DNA of 64,000 nt from Larkinella sp. C7 (GCF_006149005.1 NZ_VBSL01000012.1:62001-126000); one strand, 5' to 3'. Shown: positions 25,801 to 35,667, counted from the stretch's first letter. A program made the numbers and translations. Notes: generated from the sequence alone by a model not told the origin.

Positions 25801-27732
25801 GATATAGCAAAAACCACAAAAGACCTGGCTGTGTCCCAGGGAATAGTTGACGAAACAAAAGCCAAGGCGTTCGGTGCATTTATGGACATTGCGGGCATTG
25901 TCATGCAGGTTTGGATGGCAATAGGGCAGGCGTACGAAAAGATGATGCAGGAGACGTATCAAGCCATCGCTGACGGTTACGCAAAAACCCGTGAAGTAAT
26001 GGCTGATTTATACTCTTCAGTTAGCCAGATGAATCGGGAGTCTCTGGATGCTCAATTGACCGATTTTCAAGGAAGCTATGCCGAAAAAGAGAAGCTAATC
26101 AACGAATACTACGCCAAAGAAATGGAGTACGCTGAAGGCCACGACCGACTGGATGCGCAACTCGCCTACCAACAACAATTAGCGCAGGCTCAGGCTGATG
26201 CAGGCAATAATGCCAAGAAGCTTATGGAGGGTATCGTTCAGGCCCAGGCTGATTATGCAGCAAGAGGAATGCAAATCGAGATTAACCGAGTTGAGCAAGG
26301 CATCGCCAAAGCGAAAGAGCTTCGCGATGCCAAAATCGAATCGCTTAATCAGGAACTCGAAGCCTTCAAGGCCGCTAAGCAAGCCGAAACCGACGAGCTG
26401 AATAAACAGCTTGAAGCCCAGAAAGCGGCTACCAATCAGTTTTATTCCGATAAACAGCTCCGGTTGCAGGAAGATGATACCTACCGCAATCAACTGCTGG
26501 CCGCTGGCGAAGCCCGCGAGGTTGCTGCACTACAGGCGGCTATGCAACGGGAACTTGACCGGGCCACCTCGGCAGAGGAGCGTACCCAGATCATAAACGC
26601 GTTTGAAGCCCTCATCGCGGCCAAACATGCGGAGTACCAAACGGCGATCGGCGACAAAACGAAAGAAATCAGCCTGGCCACTCAGGAGGCCAAAGCGCAG
26701 GAAGCTGACAAGGTTACGGCACTTGAAGCCAGTACCACGGCTGAAATCCAGAAGTTGAAAGACCAGGTAGCGGCAAAAGAGAAAGAGGTTTCCGCTGCCA
26801 TGAAGGCCGAAAACGCATCGTATGCCCGTCAGGTGATCGAAGCCGAGTACCAGATCATGGACATCAAAAAGCAGATGGTGATCGCCGAACTTCGGGCAGA
26901 ACAGGCGATGCTGCGGGGGAAGCGCTGGTTTATGAACAAGGGCAAAATTGATTCGGCGATCGCTGATATCGAAAACGCCATCAATGAAATCAACGGTACC
27001 GGCGGCCGTCAGGAGTATGTCAACAAACTGGAGACTCAGGAAAGGCTGTATGAAGAGGTCCAACAGCTCAAGGCCACAAAATCCGACTGGGATCAAAAGT
27101 TGGTAGCGCATCAGGCGAAAGTTGCCGAGAAGCAAAACCAGGTCAATACGGCAGAGTCATCCGGTCAGGACGCGACGGCTTTAAAAGCCGAATTGACGCA
27201 GTTGCTCGGTGATGAAACCACGATCAAGAACTGGATAAACGCCGTTGTGCGAACTATCGCCGAGAAGGAAGAGGAAATCAAGCGGGTCGGTTTGGTTACC
27301 GGTACCGAATACGTTGACCGGGAAGGAAATTTCTCAAACGGTATCGATACCGTTCCCGCGATGCTCACCCGGGGCGAGCGGGTATTGACCGTAGACCAGA
27401 ATCAGGCACTGGGTGGCATTGCCAACGAGGACCTGGTTTCGCGGGTGAAGTTCTTCGAGAGGCTCGCCGGTCAGTTCCCTCAGCTACTTGATCCGTCCCG
27501 CTGGTCGGATATCGCCGGGCTGCAAATCGGGTTACCGGCTGGCCTGCTGACCGGTAGCGACGGCGGCCGGTCGGTCGATGTGTCGGGCCTTCGGGATGAT
27601 CTACGGAGCGTACGGCAGGCGATTGAAAATCAGAAACTCCTCAACGTCAATATCGATCGCAACGGGTTTGCGATGCATGAACAGGGTGCCCAGTCCAAAA
27701 CCAACTACCACCAAAATTTACTGAAACGGTAA
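22840..27732 (+). CDS. Phage tail tape-measure protein
   Basis: 1630 residues, the longest gene in the window. The N-terminal 300 residues carry the conserved tape-measure domain (for example DIVALAKKTPFTLDEVAENV). Hydrophobic helices follow at about 330-430, including NPLGLIVSIIGTVITGILAL. Then come some 900 residues of charged coiled coil with repeated KEKE/QAK motifs, and a short C-terminal domain with SNGIDTVPAMLTRGERVL, seen in many phage tape measures. The protein sets tail length and probably helps DNA cross the membrane. Length predicts a tail longer than that of an 1140-residue ruler. Confidence 0.95.
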   Translation: MSVREENIRLRIQASSELPVVNDQFNELLKLSRLVAQQIAIQTGEMRAQSESQIKAIGGVTDALKSQRATVQQHDTDVKNAGKSYDDLGKQVRNFATLVGTAFTLNEIKSFGMEVIDAKTKIDSLKIALDVMLGSKKESTALFNDIVALAKKTPFTLDEVAENVVKLKAYNISTKDLIPTVEALGNMAAAVGKEKLPQLTLAYGQVMNMGKLMGTETRQFVEAGIPLYDLLADSMKKPKDEVIKLAQAHKIMASDVQKAVMETSEVGGRFYNMMGLQSKTLGGQVSNLSDTFFIAKARIGDFFEDELKAGIKTTGDLITALIGSDNAIKRTVTSISAIISAFTTWRLATIAQNTASTALNVVKATAQVVYGAYLLVVQRVTTQQNTLTAAQLAATTATRGLWAALSANPLGLIVSIIGTVITGILALDAATQDVTATMGEMEYQVKKEQSELMGLAQRAMSAAEGTSLRKEALEMLIAKYPEYFRGLDSEKTSNSQLKKILDQVNISYQERIDLARDAYKVESLTAKQRELFEKEAALIAKLPQDVQNMIGGSLKNLIEMWQKGMIQGSEAFRNESRDLMDKVFGLNRQISLETINEIINGQQKVQLELGKSGEKIKSQKDKERIAETGAINAHYEVLRQQADGNSKEIIRLNAAEKIEIAKANGTYREKERVASEDDDKNKKIRVSQTEIDIRKLKEKEGELTLEDKKRLLDLEEKLDIENIQKSKLNLIAKQKAVEVVIAEYAPRKAALEIEFEAKKNEGLIEKEKELQNQIEVLTAQRLEAERILVKLQTANTEEERRAVIAEFGKKITDDVKAQAVERLKAQRDASLSELDVIFANQGLKSEAYHKAYIKYLEDDKQYQTALLNQTKEAGQSTIQVMSETEKKIQALQKETAEIEKENIEKGRRYRQEAIQGIVSLLGNVNPVVSQFANGILSVMNNMDLLSGKSREEAETRVNDLKQTLASLEILRSEHATRSKEQTEKTEQDIAKTTKDLAVSQGIVDETKAKAFGAFMDIAGIVMQVWMAIGQAYEKMMQETYQAIADGYAKTREVMADLYSSVSQMNRESLDAQLTDFQGSYAEKEKLINEYYAKEMEYAEGHDRLDAQLAYQQQLAQAQADAGNNAKKLMEGIVQAQADYAARGMQIEINRVEQGIAKAKELRDAKIESLNQELEAFKAAKQAETDELNKQLEAQKAATNQFYSDKQLRLQEDDTYRNQLLAAGEAREVAALQAAMQRELDRATSAEERTQIINAFEALIAAKHAEYQTAIGDKTKEISLATQEAKAQEADKVTALEASTTAEIQKLKDQVAAKEKEVSAAMKAENASYARQVIEAEYQIMDIKKQMVIAELRAEQAMLRGKRWFMNKGKIDSAIADIENAINEINGTGGRQEYVNKLETQERLYEEVQQLKATKSDWDQKLVAHQAKVAEKQNQVNTAESSGQDATALKAELTQLLGDETTIKNWINAVVRTIAEKEEEIKRVGLVTGTEYVDREGNFSNGIDTVPAMLTRGERVLTVDQNQALGGIANEDLVSRVKFFERLAGQFPQLLDPSRWSDIAGLQIGLPAGLLTGSDGGRSVDVSGLRDDLRSVRQAIENQKLLNVNIDRNGFAMHEQGAQSKTNYHQNLLKR

Positions 27733-27968
27733 TGAGAAACAGACTTCCCAAAGTGCGAAAGCGCTACTTCGTCGATGAGCCGGTGATTGTGTTGCCGATC
27801 GCGGAATACGAGCGGTTGATTCAGCACCTGATTGCCATGGGCCTGCTGGAAGGATTGCAGGAGAACTCACGAAGAGGTGTGCTAAAGCGTCACGCCCTGC
27901 TGCTGTCCGAGTCGCAGGAAAAGCTCAAGTCGGCGAAAAATCATTACCATATCCCCGTTTCCGAATGA
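27732..27968 (+). CDS. Small basic tail-region protein
   Basis: 78 residues with a very basic start (MRNRLPKVRKRYFVDEPVIV) and a helical, charged rest. Its ATG shares a base with the tape-measure stop, and its end overlaps the next gene by 4 bases. Function unknown; it may be a tail assembly factor. Confidence 0.6.
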   Translation: MRNRLPKVRKRYFVDEPVIVLPIAEYERLIQHLIAMGLLEGLQENSRRGVLKRHALLLSESQEKLKSAKNHYHIPVSE

Positions 27969-29794
27969 AGATCCTGCTCAATAGTGTACCCGTCGAGGCT
28001 CCGGTAGGGCTCGACGGGTTAACCCTAAAAAAATCCAGACACCCGCGCTACTGGGGCTGGCTCTACCGGAAATTGGGTTTCGTTCCCGGCATGGGTAACG
28101 TGACGTTTTCCGATCCGTATGCCGTGCGGACGCTGCGGGATGCGTTCGATCGCGACAAACTGGGAGCCGAAACCTCGTTTCAGATTGTTGATGACAAAGG
28201 GCAATTGCTGTACGATGCGTACGTCGATTACGCCACATTCGGTTTTAAGCCGGGTGAGGTGACCTGTTCGTTTCGCGATGAGAAGTCGGTCACCGAACTG
28301 GAAACATCGCTGGCGACGGTGTTCAGCATCGAACCAACGCAGAGCATCAGCATGGCCGGTCAGCCGCTGAGTTCCGATGCGACGTATACGCTCAATAGTG
28401 TAGCAGTCGTCAGCCGGGTTTCGTCGGGTTCGTTTCTGCATGCTTTGCCGATTCGCCGGGTGGACGAGAAGAACCAGGCGGTGCCCGGTGAGCTGTATTC
28501 AGTTACCCAGCCGCTGGCTCTTCAGCCGGTGTACCGCAATACCACCGATAAGAAAGTGGTGTTGAAACTGTCCGGCGTCGTCGGAGTGTCGGTTTCCTGC
28601 TCGCTGAGTATGTCGGCCTCGCTGGGCTACCGGATCATGAACGGCACGGCGGTCGTTTCCACTACACCACTGGCCACCTATGCCCTCAGCGGGACGGTGC
28701 TGGACGTTACAGCCCTGATCGATGCGGTTGTTAGCGTTTTGCCCGGGCAAAGCCTGGTACTGGGCTGGGTGGAAGCCGGTTCGTCGGTGATCACCATGGC
28801 GGCCACGTACAATTCAGCCACCGCCATTGCCCTGACTCAACCGATCGCCGTACCGACAACCGATTGTTATGGTCTGTACGCCAACGATCTGTTGAAATCC
28901 CTGCAACTGCGTTGTCAACCGGCGTTTGCATTTTCTTCCTACTTTTTCCGGATTGGCATTGGCCGGGGAGCCTTTATCACCAACGGCGCCAACCTCCGCG
29001 GGGTGAAAAAGCCGCTGCAAACCTCGTTTTCCGATTTGTTCGATAGCCTGAACAGCATTTACAATCTGGCACTCACGCTGGACGATACGACGCTTCGGGT
29101 TGAGACGAAAGAAGTTTTAACCAAGGCGGGCGGAACAACCGTTCTTACGAGCATCCTCAAAGTCGGCTATACTGTGAACACAACTTTTATGGCCAGCGAG
29201 GTGATTGCTGGTTATGCCACCTGGAAAGGAGATTCGCTTACATCGGCAGCCGAAACCAACGGTTCGCGTTCTTACCGTACCGAAATCACCACGTATCGAA
29301 ATCCACTGGACCTGCGGAGCAATTTGATTGCCGCCGGTTCGCTGATTGAAGAAACCCGGCAAAAGCAGTTCGATCCGGAAACCTCAGGATCCGACAAATC
29401 GGAGCCGTACGATGAGGATTTATTTATCGTGACCGTCGATCTCTACGGTCGTGCCCGGGCAACACCGTTTTACAACGACGGCATCTCGCCTGCCCACTGC
29501 CTGCTCAACTGGTCTCCGTTGCTGACGCATTGCAACCGGCTGGTGCTGGAAACCCATGAAGGGTCCTTAATCAGTACCGGTGAACGGGAGCCGCTTGTGC
29601 TTGATGAATACCCTCCACTGATCGGCAACCTGACGGCCGTCGTTGAAACCCCCATGTCCCTGGTGGATTACGCGGCCCTGCAGGACTGGATACAATTCAA
29701 TGACGGCGAGCAGACCCGCAGCGGACTTCTCATGGACGCCCAGTGGAGTAATTCTGATAACGGAACTGTAGCAACCTTAACCATCGCGTGCTGA
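27965..29794 (+). CDS. Tail/baseplate protein
   Basis: 609 residues, beta-rich, following the tape measure and one small gene, which is the place for a distal-tail or baseplate hub protein. The first part (GLTLKKSRHPRYWGWLYRKL) precedes several long beta repeats. The later half (ITTYRNPLDLRSNLIAAGSL) looks like a second domain. It is the positional counterpart of the 471-residue protein of prophage 1 (3493-4908), though no clear sequence match is seen by eye. Role inferred from gene order. Confidence 0.6.
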   Translation: MKILLNSVPVEAPVGLDGLTLKKSRHPRYWGWLYRKLGFVPGMGNVTFSDPYAVRTLRDAFDRDKLGAETSFQIVDDKGQLLYDAYVDYATFGFKPGEVTCSFRDEKSVTELETSLATVFSIEPTQSISMAGQPLSSDATYTLNSVAVVSRVSSGSFLHALPIRRVDEKNQAVPGELYSVTQPLALQPVYRNTTDKKVVLKLSGVVGVSVSCSLSMSASLGYRIMNGTAVVSTTPLATYALSGTVLDVTALIDAVVSVLPGQSLVLGWVEAGSSVITMAATYNSATAIALTQPIAVPTTDCYGLYANDLLKSLQLRCQPAFAFSSYFFRIGIGRGAFITNGANLRGVKKPLQTSFSDLFDSLNSIYNLALTLDDTTLRVETKEVLTKAGGTTVLTSILKVGYTVNTTFMASEVIAGYATWKGDSLTSAAETNGSRSYRTEITTYRNPLDLRSNLIAAGSLIEETRQKQFDPETSGSDKSEPYDEDLFIVTVDLYGRARATPFYNDGISPAHCLLNWSPLLTHCNRLVLETHEGSLISTGEREPLVLDEYPPLIGNLTAVVETPMSLVDYAALQDWIQFNDGEQTRSGLLMDAQWSNSDNGTVATLTIAC

Positions 29795-32124
29795 TGCAAC
29801 CATTCGTTCATTTTATCCGATTTTTTACCCTGGCAGAGGACGGAAACCCGTACCCGAAAAACCGGCTGACGCCATCGGAGGAGCATCCAGCCATGCCCGC
29901 CGTACCCGGCGACGTATTGACGTTTCTGGTGCCTCAACCGGACGTACCTATTGACCTTTCCCGCATCCGGATTGATCTGCGGTCGGTCGATAATCCCACG
30001 GTTGTCCACCAGGCGGTCGGTAGCTTCCGGTACCAGGACGCTGAGGTGTGTTCGCGCATCCGCCTGCGGGTCAACCGCGCGCCACAACCGGGCGAAACCA
30101 AACAATTCGCCCTGATGGGCACGATCCCTGACCCGAATGGCGGTGACCCGATCGCTCTGCCGGTGATGGGCACGTTTGCCGGTACTCAGTCGGATTTGCA
30201 ACAGTACATTTCGGCGATTCGGGCGCATTACGAAAATTATCCGTATTCGCCGGTGTCGGTGGATCAGTACGGTTCGGAGCTGCTCATCCGAGCTTATCAC
30301 GGTCCCCGTTTCCGAATCGGCAACCAGCCGCTTAGCATTGGCATTGGCCGAAACCGCAACTATAACACCAACAATCCATCGCTGACGGCAAGCAAAACCG
30401 CAACGGTTACCAATCCGGCCAAAGACTCGTATCTGGTGGGGGTTGGGGCGGACATCGAAGCCGGAAACGTATTTACCCTCGCGGGCGTCTCGGTGGTGGC
30501 AACCGATAGCCACACACCGGCCGACATCCTTGCTGCCCTGGGCGTTCCGGCATCGGGGCGCATTTTGGTTGCCGCTGGTACCGTTCCGGTGTATTCGGCG
30601 GCTGTCGGCAGTCAGACGCTGGCTAACCGAAACATTCCGACGCTGGCATTGACGTATTCAAACCCATCCGGGGGTAATGACCTCTACACCGTGACGGTGG
30701 GTGATGATGTGCAGGAAGGGAATATTTTTCAAGTGGCCACGCCGGGTCAGTCGACAAAAACGAAGGTGGCTACTTCCAGCGATACGGCGGCAACCATCAC
30801 GGCGTTTTTCGCTACAACGTCTGGAAAGCTGGCGGTACCATCCGGTGCCATTCCTGTACCCACCAGCTTATCGGGCGTTCGGTCGATCGCCAATACCAAC
30901 AGCCCGGAGCTGACGCTTTCGGCTAAACTGGTAATTCCCTCCGCAACCGTCGACCGCTATTCAGTTTTTGTCGGTACGTCTATCCGGCGCGGTAATCAGT
31001 ACCTGCTCGGCACTACATTGGTGACGGCTGATGATGAAGATACGATTCTGACGATCGCTGAAAAGCTGGGCTACAGTGGATTTCCATTCACCGTCGAGGT
31101 GCCAACCGGAGCTGGATTGGTTGCCTACGCCAAAAAGGGGTTGGCACTGGGCGATGAAAATATTGCGGCTGTCGAGGTGATCGAAGGCTCGGTATGGATG
31201 CGGCATCTTGATATGGTTTGCATGGTTCACATTCCGGCCAGTGTAATTCGCGGCAATTACCAGCTTGAGATCGTAGATACGGTTAATTCAGTGAAATGCT
31301 CAGTCAGCAATAACCTTTTGGTGAAATCCGACGCCAAAGACACTGTTTTCCTGCGGTGGGGCGATAACTTCAACGGATCGGGCCGGACGCTCTACGGTTA
31401 CCAGTACGGCGAGCCGGGGCTGATGCAGCAGCTGCGGATTCCCTGCTTTCTGTCGGTGCCCAAACAGCGGCAGGAGGAGAGCCTGTATACGCCCCTTGAT
31501 GGGGTAACCCGGCGGCAATCCGCCCGGATGGAGAACCTGCGGACGTTGACGACGACTGTGCAGCCTTCGGCCTTCCACCGGTCTTTGCTGGCGGCTTTGA
31601 AACATCCGCTGGTCTGGATCGATGGGATCGAATTCCGCTCTGAAGGGGAATACTCTGAAACCATCATACCGGGGAAGCGCCAGCATTTGCAGGCCCAGGC
31701 GACGCTGGTCGAAACCGGTTCGCTACGGAGTATGAACGATTTTTACCCCTCCCTGCAAAGTTCATTATCAAGGCGTTATGCTCTCATTGAGCAGATTTCC
31801 GGCGCGGACGGGCTGGTTTTCTACCTCAGGAGCGAGAATATTACCCAGCCGATTACCGCCGGTCAGCAGGTGGAGCCGGGCACGTATCAACTGTTGGTTC
31901 GCGCCGAGCATGAAACCCGACACCTGGTTGTCTATCAGAATGAGATGATACTAGATCGTTTTGAGTTAACGGCACGTCACCTAAACCGCACACAACCGCT
32001 TTTCCTAAAGCCCGGCGACCGCATCGGGCTGGAACTGGAAGCGAAGTTGCCAACTCAGGCGAGCGCATGGTTCAATGAAACCACAAGCAATTTCGATGAA
32101 GGATTTAATCAAGACTTTAACTGA
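29794..32124 (+). CDS. Large tail protein with a triple internal repeat
   Basis: 776 residues from the ATG at 29794, which overlaps the previous stop (TGATG). Three related units begin at about residues 211, 296 and 387. They read DSYLVGVGADIEAGNVFTLA, DLYTVTVGDDVQEGNIFQVA and DRYSVFVGTSIRRGNQYLLG, and each is followed by a helix with T/D-rich lead-in. Such tandem beta modules are common in tail shafts and adhesins. The C-terminal part contains a sugar-binding-like segment (AGQQVEPGTYQLLVRAEHET; inference). It probably belongs to the tail tip or fibre base. Confidence 0.6.
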   Translation: MQPFVHFIRFFTLAEDGNPYPKNRLTPSEEHPAMPAVPGDVLTFLVPQPDVPIDLSRIRIDLRSVDNPTVVHQAVGSFRYQDAEVCSRIRLRVNRAPQPGETKQFALMGTIPDPNGGDPIALPVMGTFAGTQSDLQQYISAIRAHYENYPYSPVSVDQYGSELLIRAYHGPRFRIGNQPLSIGIGRNRNYNTNNPSLTASKTATVTNPAKDSYLVGVGADIEAGNVFTLAGVSVVATDSHTPADILAALGVPASGRILVAAGTVPVYSAAVGSQTLANRNIPTLALTYSNPSGGNDLYTVTVGDDVQEGNIFQVATPGQSTKTKVATSSDTAATITAFFATTSGKLAVPSGAIPVPTSLSGVRSIANTNSPELTLSAKLVIPSATVDRYSVFVGTSIRRGNQYLLGTTLVTADDEDTILTIAEKLGYSGFPFTVEVPTGAGLVAYAKKGLALGDENIAAVEVIEGSVWMRHLDMVCMVHIPASVIRGNYQLEIVDTVNSVKCSVSNNLLVKSDAKDTVFLRWGDNFNGSGRTLYGYQYGEPGLMQQLRIPCFLSVPKQRQEESLYTPLDGVTRRQSARMENLRTLTTTVQPSAFHRSLLAALKHPLVWIDGIEFRSEGEYSETIIPGKRQHLQAQATLVETGSLRSMNDFYPSLQSSLSRRYALIEQISGADGLVFYLRSENITQPITAGQQVEPGTYQLLVRAEHETRHLVVYQNEMILDRFELTARHLNRTQPLFLKPGDRIGLELEAKLPTQASAWFNETTSNFDEGFNQDFN

Positions 32125-32129
32125 TAATT

Positions 32130-34445
32130 ATGACTGCACTAGAGGAGTTTTTTGCATTGGTGGATGAGAAGTTTCCGGAAAATCTGGTTACAAAAATTAA
32201 ACCGGAGGATATCAGGCTAAGCATCAAGGCGCTGGCGCTGAAGTTGTATACAGACCCAGAAGTCGCATCGACTATTCTGGATAGTTTGAACCTGAGGTTA
32301 CGAAGAACCACGATTGATGCCGGTTTTTCTGCCATCACCGACGATGAAGTGCAGTTCGATGGATCAACCTGGGTGAAAGAAGTGGGCTCCATTTCGCCGG
32401 GGGATCCGGGATACGGTGGCGTACTGCTTTCAGGACCAACAGGTTTCCGATTCCGGCGAAGATTTGAAGGTCCAGTAAGACCTGAATGGTTTGGCGCTAT
32501 ACATTACCCGGTTATTTACATGAAGGGAACCAACGAAGCTCCGCTTGGCTATTATGCAGATGCCGCATTCACCATTCCCGTTGTGGATAGTAGTGCGGCT
32601 TACAATGCCTGTTTTACCTATGCGAATGCTCTTGCCGGTTCAATTCGTTCGGTAGAAGCACCTTCCGGATTTGCCTTTATTTCAAACGTTCTCATTCCGG
32701 AAGCGTTAGACTTTTCTGGGCAAGGGACTGGCCTTCAGTCGGTTCGGCAGTGTACTACATTCGTTCAAAGCTTCGGCACCAATTTGGATGTTTTCAGGGT
32801 AATTCCGCACGAATTTGCAGGCCGATACTGGTGGTATGGAAGCATCCGAAAATTCAGTATCAAAGGGGAAAGGACTAATAATTCATCGGGATGGGGAATC
32901 GCCTTTCGGGATTCATTGAACAACCCGGTTAAACCGCAAGATACCACTTTGATTTCTGATATTATGATCCGGGGGATGGTGCAAGGCGGTATCGAATTTC
33001 CGGACGGCGGATTACCAGTACACTTGCATCGAACCAATTTTCTATGGAATAACGGCCCTGGAATTTTGATTAGCTCTACTGCCAAATCAACCGGATTATT
33101 ACAACACTTTGACCTTTTCGGAGTATCTGGCGATGGGAATAATGGTGGATTGGTGCGCATTGAAAAGCAGACTGCATCAAGTCTCATTGTCATTAATAAT
33201 ATAAAAAGCGAAAATAGGATCAATCCCTATTACGGTAATGCGAAGATGCAGGACAATACTGTCGTCATCGGTAATTCGGACGGACTTGTCTTGTCGATTG
33301 TTGGCGGTCGCCATGATTGTAGTGTCCCTGATGGCTCCCTGTTTAAAAAACCGGGCGATTTTATTTTCCTAGAGAGCGATGCGAACAATAGCCAGATAAG
33401 CTGGAACGGCATTTCCATGCGAATACGCGAAACGGATACGGGAACTGATCCACGCATCCTTTATAAAGCGAATGGAACTGTAGCGATATCTTACCAAATG
33501 GCGAATGGGAAGTTTCCACAAATCAACGTACAAGGCGGTGATGGCCTGGCGGAAAACTTTGGGGTCGGTGATAAAGGGTTTCAAGCCAAAGGGGAAACGC
33601 CATTTTTAGGTTTTTTTGAAACAGATGCTCCCACTGACCGAAAATCATTTATCATCACGCATTCAGGGGGTAATGCACAATTTAGGACGGTTTCTGATGC
33701 TGGCGTCTCAACTATCATTTCCGAAATAGTTCGTGGCGGGGCCGCTGGTATTGCCAGCTTGTGGCGTATGGTGTTGAATATTTTCCGGATAACCGATACA
33801 ACGCCAACGCTGGAGTTTGAAGAAACTGACCAAACCGCCGATAATCAGTTTTGGCAGATTCGCGCAAGTTCCGCTAACCTACAAATAACTCTGAAGGATG
33901 CAGCCGGAAGCCTGAAAACAGGCGTGTTTTTCCGGCGGTCGGGAAATACACCAACTGGAATGGTAGTCGGGCAAAAGCTGGTGCTGATTGGCAATTCTGG
34001 TGATGGATCGACGGTACCTAGTCTGGTAGCAAATACGTCTACCCAGTCTGTGTCGGGATCATCGGCGTACAAAACGGCTAACTCATCGGCTACGACCATC
34101 AATGCTTTAACCGGAGGTGATGTAGGGCAGGTATTAATGATCATTGCTAACGACGACAATACGACACTGAGACATAACCTCGATGGTACGGCTGGAAACA
34201 TTTGGCTACAGTCGCTTCGTAATTATAAAATGAAGGTGGGTCAGGTAATTTTATTGGAACGAGATACCACTTACTGGCGGGAAGTGGGAGGTTTAAGTCT
34301 GTCAGGGTATCAAAACGGAACCGCAGCTCCAAGCCTTAACGCGGTACTGATTGGCGAAGAATTTTACGATTCAACGAATAAAACATTCTGGAAGGCCATC
34401 GATGTCGGAAATGGATCTGCTGACTGGAAACAAATCACGAATTAA
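32130..34445 (+). CDS. Tailspike/tail fibre with right-handed beta-helix
   Basis: 771 residues. After a 110-residue N-terminal adaptor comes VRPEWFGAIHYP, a motif typical of tailspike and pectate-lyase-like proteins. It is followed by many short Asn/Gly-rich turns expected of a right-handed beta-helix (residues about 170-480). The end (SLSGYQNGTAAPSLNAVLIG) resembles fibre C-termini. Such proteins bind and often degrade surface polysaccharide and set host range. No catalytic residues can be assigned by eye. Confidence 0.75.
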   Translation: MTALEEFFALVDEKFPENLVTKIKPEDIRLSIKALALKLYTDPEVASTILDSLNLRLRRTTIDAGFSAITDDEVQFDGSTWVKEVGSISPGDPGYGGVLLSGPTGFRFRRRFEGPVRPEWFGAIHYPVIYMKGTNEAPLGYYADAAFTIPVVDSSAAYNACFTYANALAGSIRSVEAPSGFAFISNVLIPEALDFSGQGTGLQSVRQCTTFVQSFGTNLDVFRVIPHEFAGRYWWYGSIRKFSIKGERTNNSSGWGIAFRDSLNNPVKPQDTTLISDIMIRGMVQGGIEFPDGGLPVHLHRTNFLWNNGPGILISSTAKSTGLLQHFDLFGVSGDGNNGGLVRIEKQTASSLIVINNIKSENRINPYYGNAKMQDNTVVIGNSDGLVLSIVGGRHDCSVPDGSLFKKPGDFIFLESDANNSQISWNGISMRIRETDTGTDPRILYKANGTVAISYQMANGKFPQINVQGGDGLAENFGVGDKGFQAKGETPFLGFFETDAPTDRKSFIITHSGGNAQFRTVSDAGVSTIISEIVRGGAAGIASLWRMVLNIFRITDTTPTLEFEETDQTADNQFWQIRASSANLQITLKDAAGSLKTGVFFRRSGNTPTGMVVGQKLVLIGNSGDGSTVPSLVANTSTQSVSGSSAYKTANSSATTINALTGGDVGQVLMIIANDDNTTLRHNLDGTAGNIWLQSLRNYKMKVGQVILLERDTTYWREVGGLSLSGYQNGTAAPSLNAVLIGEEFYDSTNKTFWKAIDVGNGSADWKQITN

Positions 34446-34447
34446 AT

Positions 34448-34654
34448 ATGAAAGCTAATAAAATAACCGTTCGTTCGATCGACGAACAAAACGGGATCGT
34501 CGTTCTGGTTCCCAGAAAAGGTGTGGTTGTCAAGGATAATCATACCCAAAAAATCGCCCTCAATGGCCGGGTGTATAAAGGACATTTTAAGGATGGGCAA
34601 TGCTGGATTCGTACGGGCAGCGCCTTTCCTGAAACCTATAGCCTCTCGTACTGA
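34448..34654 (+). CDS. Small hypothetical protein after the tailspike
   Basis: 68 residues (MKANKITVRSIDEQNGIVVL...), beta-rich and basic, 2 bases after the tailspike stop and overlapping the next gene (TGATG). It may be a fibre chaperone or cap; nothing in its sequence decides this. Confidence 0.55.
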   Translation: MKANKITVRSIDEQNGIVVLVPRKGVVVKDNHTQKIALNGRVYKGHFKDGQCWIRTGSAFPETYSLSY

Positions 34655-35565
34655 TGATCACAGCAAACATAACTGAAGGTGCATTTGCCGATTCGGAAAC
34701 GGTTGTCGTCTCTTGTGTCGATACAGACGGGACGATTATTGTTCTGTTTCGGGGCTATGAAATGTTAGGGTCTGGTGTAATCGCGTCAGGCACTTGCTCT
34801 ATTTCCGTTTCGCCGTTGGCGGAAGGAGATATTTTAGTCGCATATGTTCTTGAGCAAGGCAATCGTGCGGGCATACCGGTTGTAGTTGCCGCTTCGTCAA
34901 TTACAGTAAGTGGTTGGAAGACTCCGACGGAATTGAACGTCAAGATGCCCGATGGGTCCCTGTTGTCTTTTCCAGCCCAATTATTCGAAGAAACCTACGG
35001 TTACTTGCCAGCTTCGATTTACGACCCGGAAGGAACCAAAGCGATCGTCTATCCAGAGTATGAGTCGCCAGCAGTAGGTGGTATCCAGTTCGATCTGACG
35101 GTTATAGAGAAATTCAACCAGACTCTCTTGTACGTGAGGAACGTACGGGGAATCAAGGGCAATGTGCTTGTTCGCTTTGATGGCGGCTCCTGGTCAGGGA
35201 CAATCTCCAAAACCGTAACGGCCAACGCGACGGTAGTGATTGACGTGCGGGGCGATGACGATACTGAATTCGCTACCCGGTCAGAATCAATTGTCGTAGC
35301 CAGCGAACCGGTGACCGCCTTCGTACTAAGCCGACACATTGACTACGGCAACGACTCGCTCAACCTCATAAACGGCAACAACGACTCGGTTGAATTCCGG
35401 CTGGAACCCTTCGACATGACCTGGCGACCCGGCATCATCTATCAAGCTGGAGAAACGCGCCGGATCTACCTGTCGGTTCCGAATGGTAATTACATCGGAT
35501 GGGTGCGGTTCCCGGGCGATACCAATCCGGCAAACTGGGGCAAACTGGAGATCACCAAGGGCTAG
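34654..35565 (+). CDS. Beta-rich tail accessory protein
   Basis: 303 residues rich in Val, Thr and Gly with repeated beta-sandwich-like strands (for example SETVVVSCVDTDGTIIVLFR). There is no signal peptide. It is the last gene before a strong terminator, at the end of the tail operon. Probably a tail fibre or receptor-binding accessory; the role is inferred from position and composition. Confidence 0.55.
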   Translation: MITANITEGAFADSETVVVSCVDTDGTIIVLFRGYEMLGSGVIASGTCSISVSPLAEGDILVAYVLEQGNRAGIPVVVAASSITVSGWKTPTELNVKMPDGSLLSFPAQLFEETYGYLPASIYDPEGTKAIVYPEYESPAVGGIQFDLTVIEKFNQTLLYVRNVRGIKGNVLVRFDGGSWSGTISKTVTANATVVIDVRGDDDTEFATRSESIVVASEPVTAFVLSRHIDYGNDSLNLINGNNDSVEFRLEPFDMTWRPGIIYQAGETRRIYLSVPNGNYIGWVRFPGDTNPANWGKLEITKG

Positions 35566-35580
35566 GTATTAGCGCGTTTT

Positions 35581-35653
35581 AAGCGGGTGTCAGTAAATTG
35601 ATAATCAGGAAACTAAGCCCTGATTGAGCAGTTTACTGACACCCGCTTCTTTT
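35581..35653 (+). terminator. Strong terminator between tail and head modules
   Basis: A perfect 17-bp inverted repeat (35581-35597 and 35632-35648, starting AAGCGGGTGTCAGTAAA) is followed by CTTTTT. A second, inner stem (AATCAGG and CCTGATT) lengthens it. Transcription must restart for the portal and capsid genes. Confidence 0.85.
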
Positions 35654-35667
35654 TCCCTTGCCCCCGT

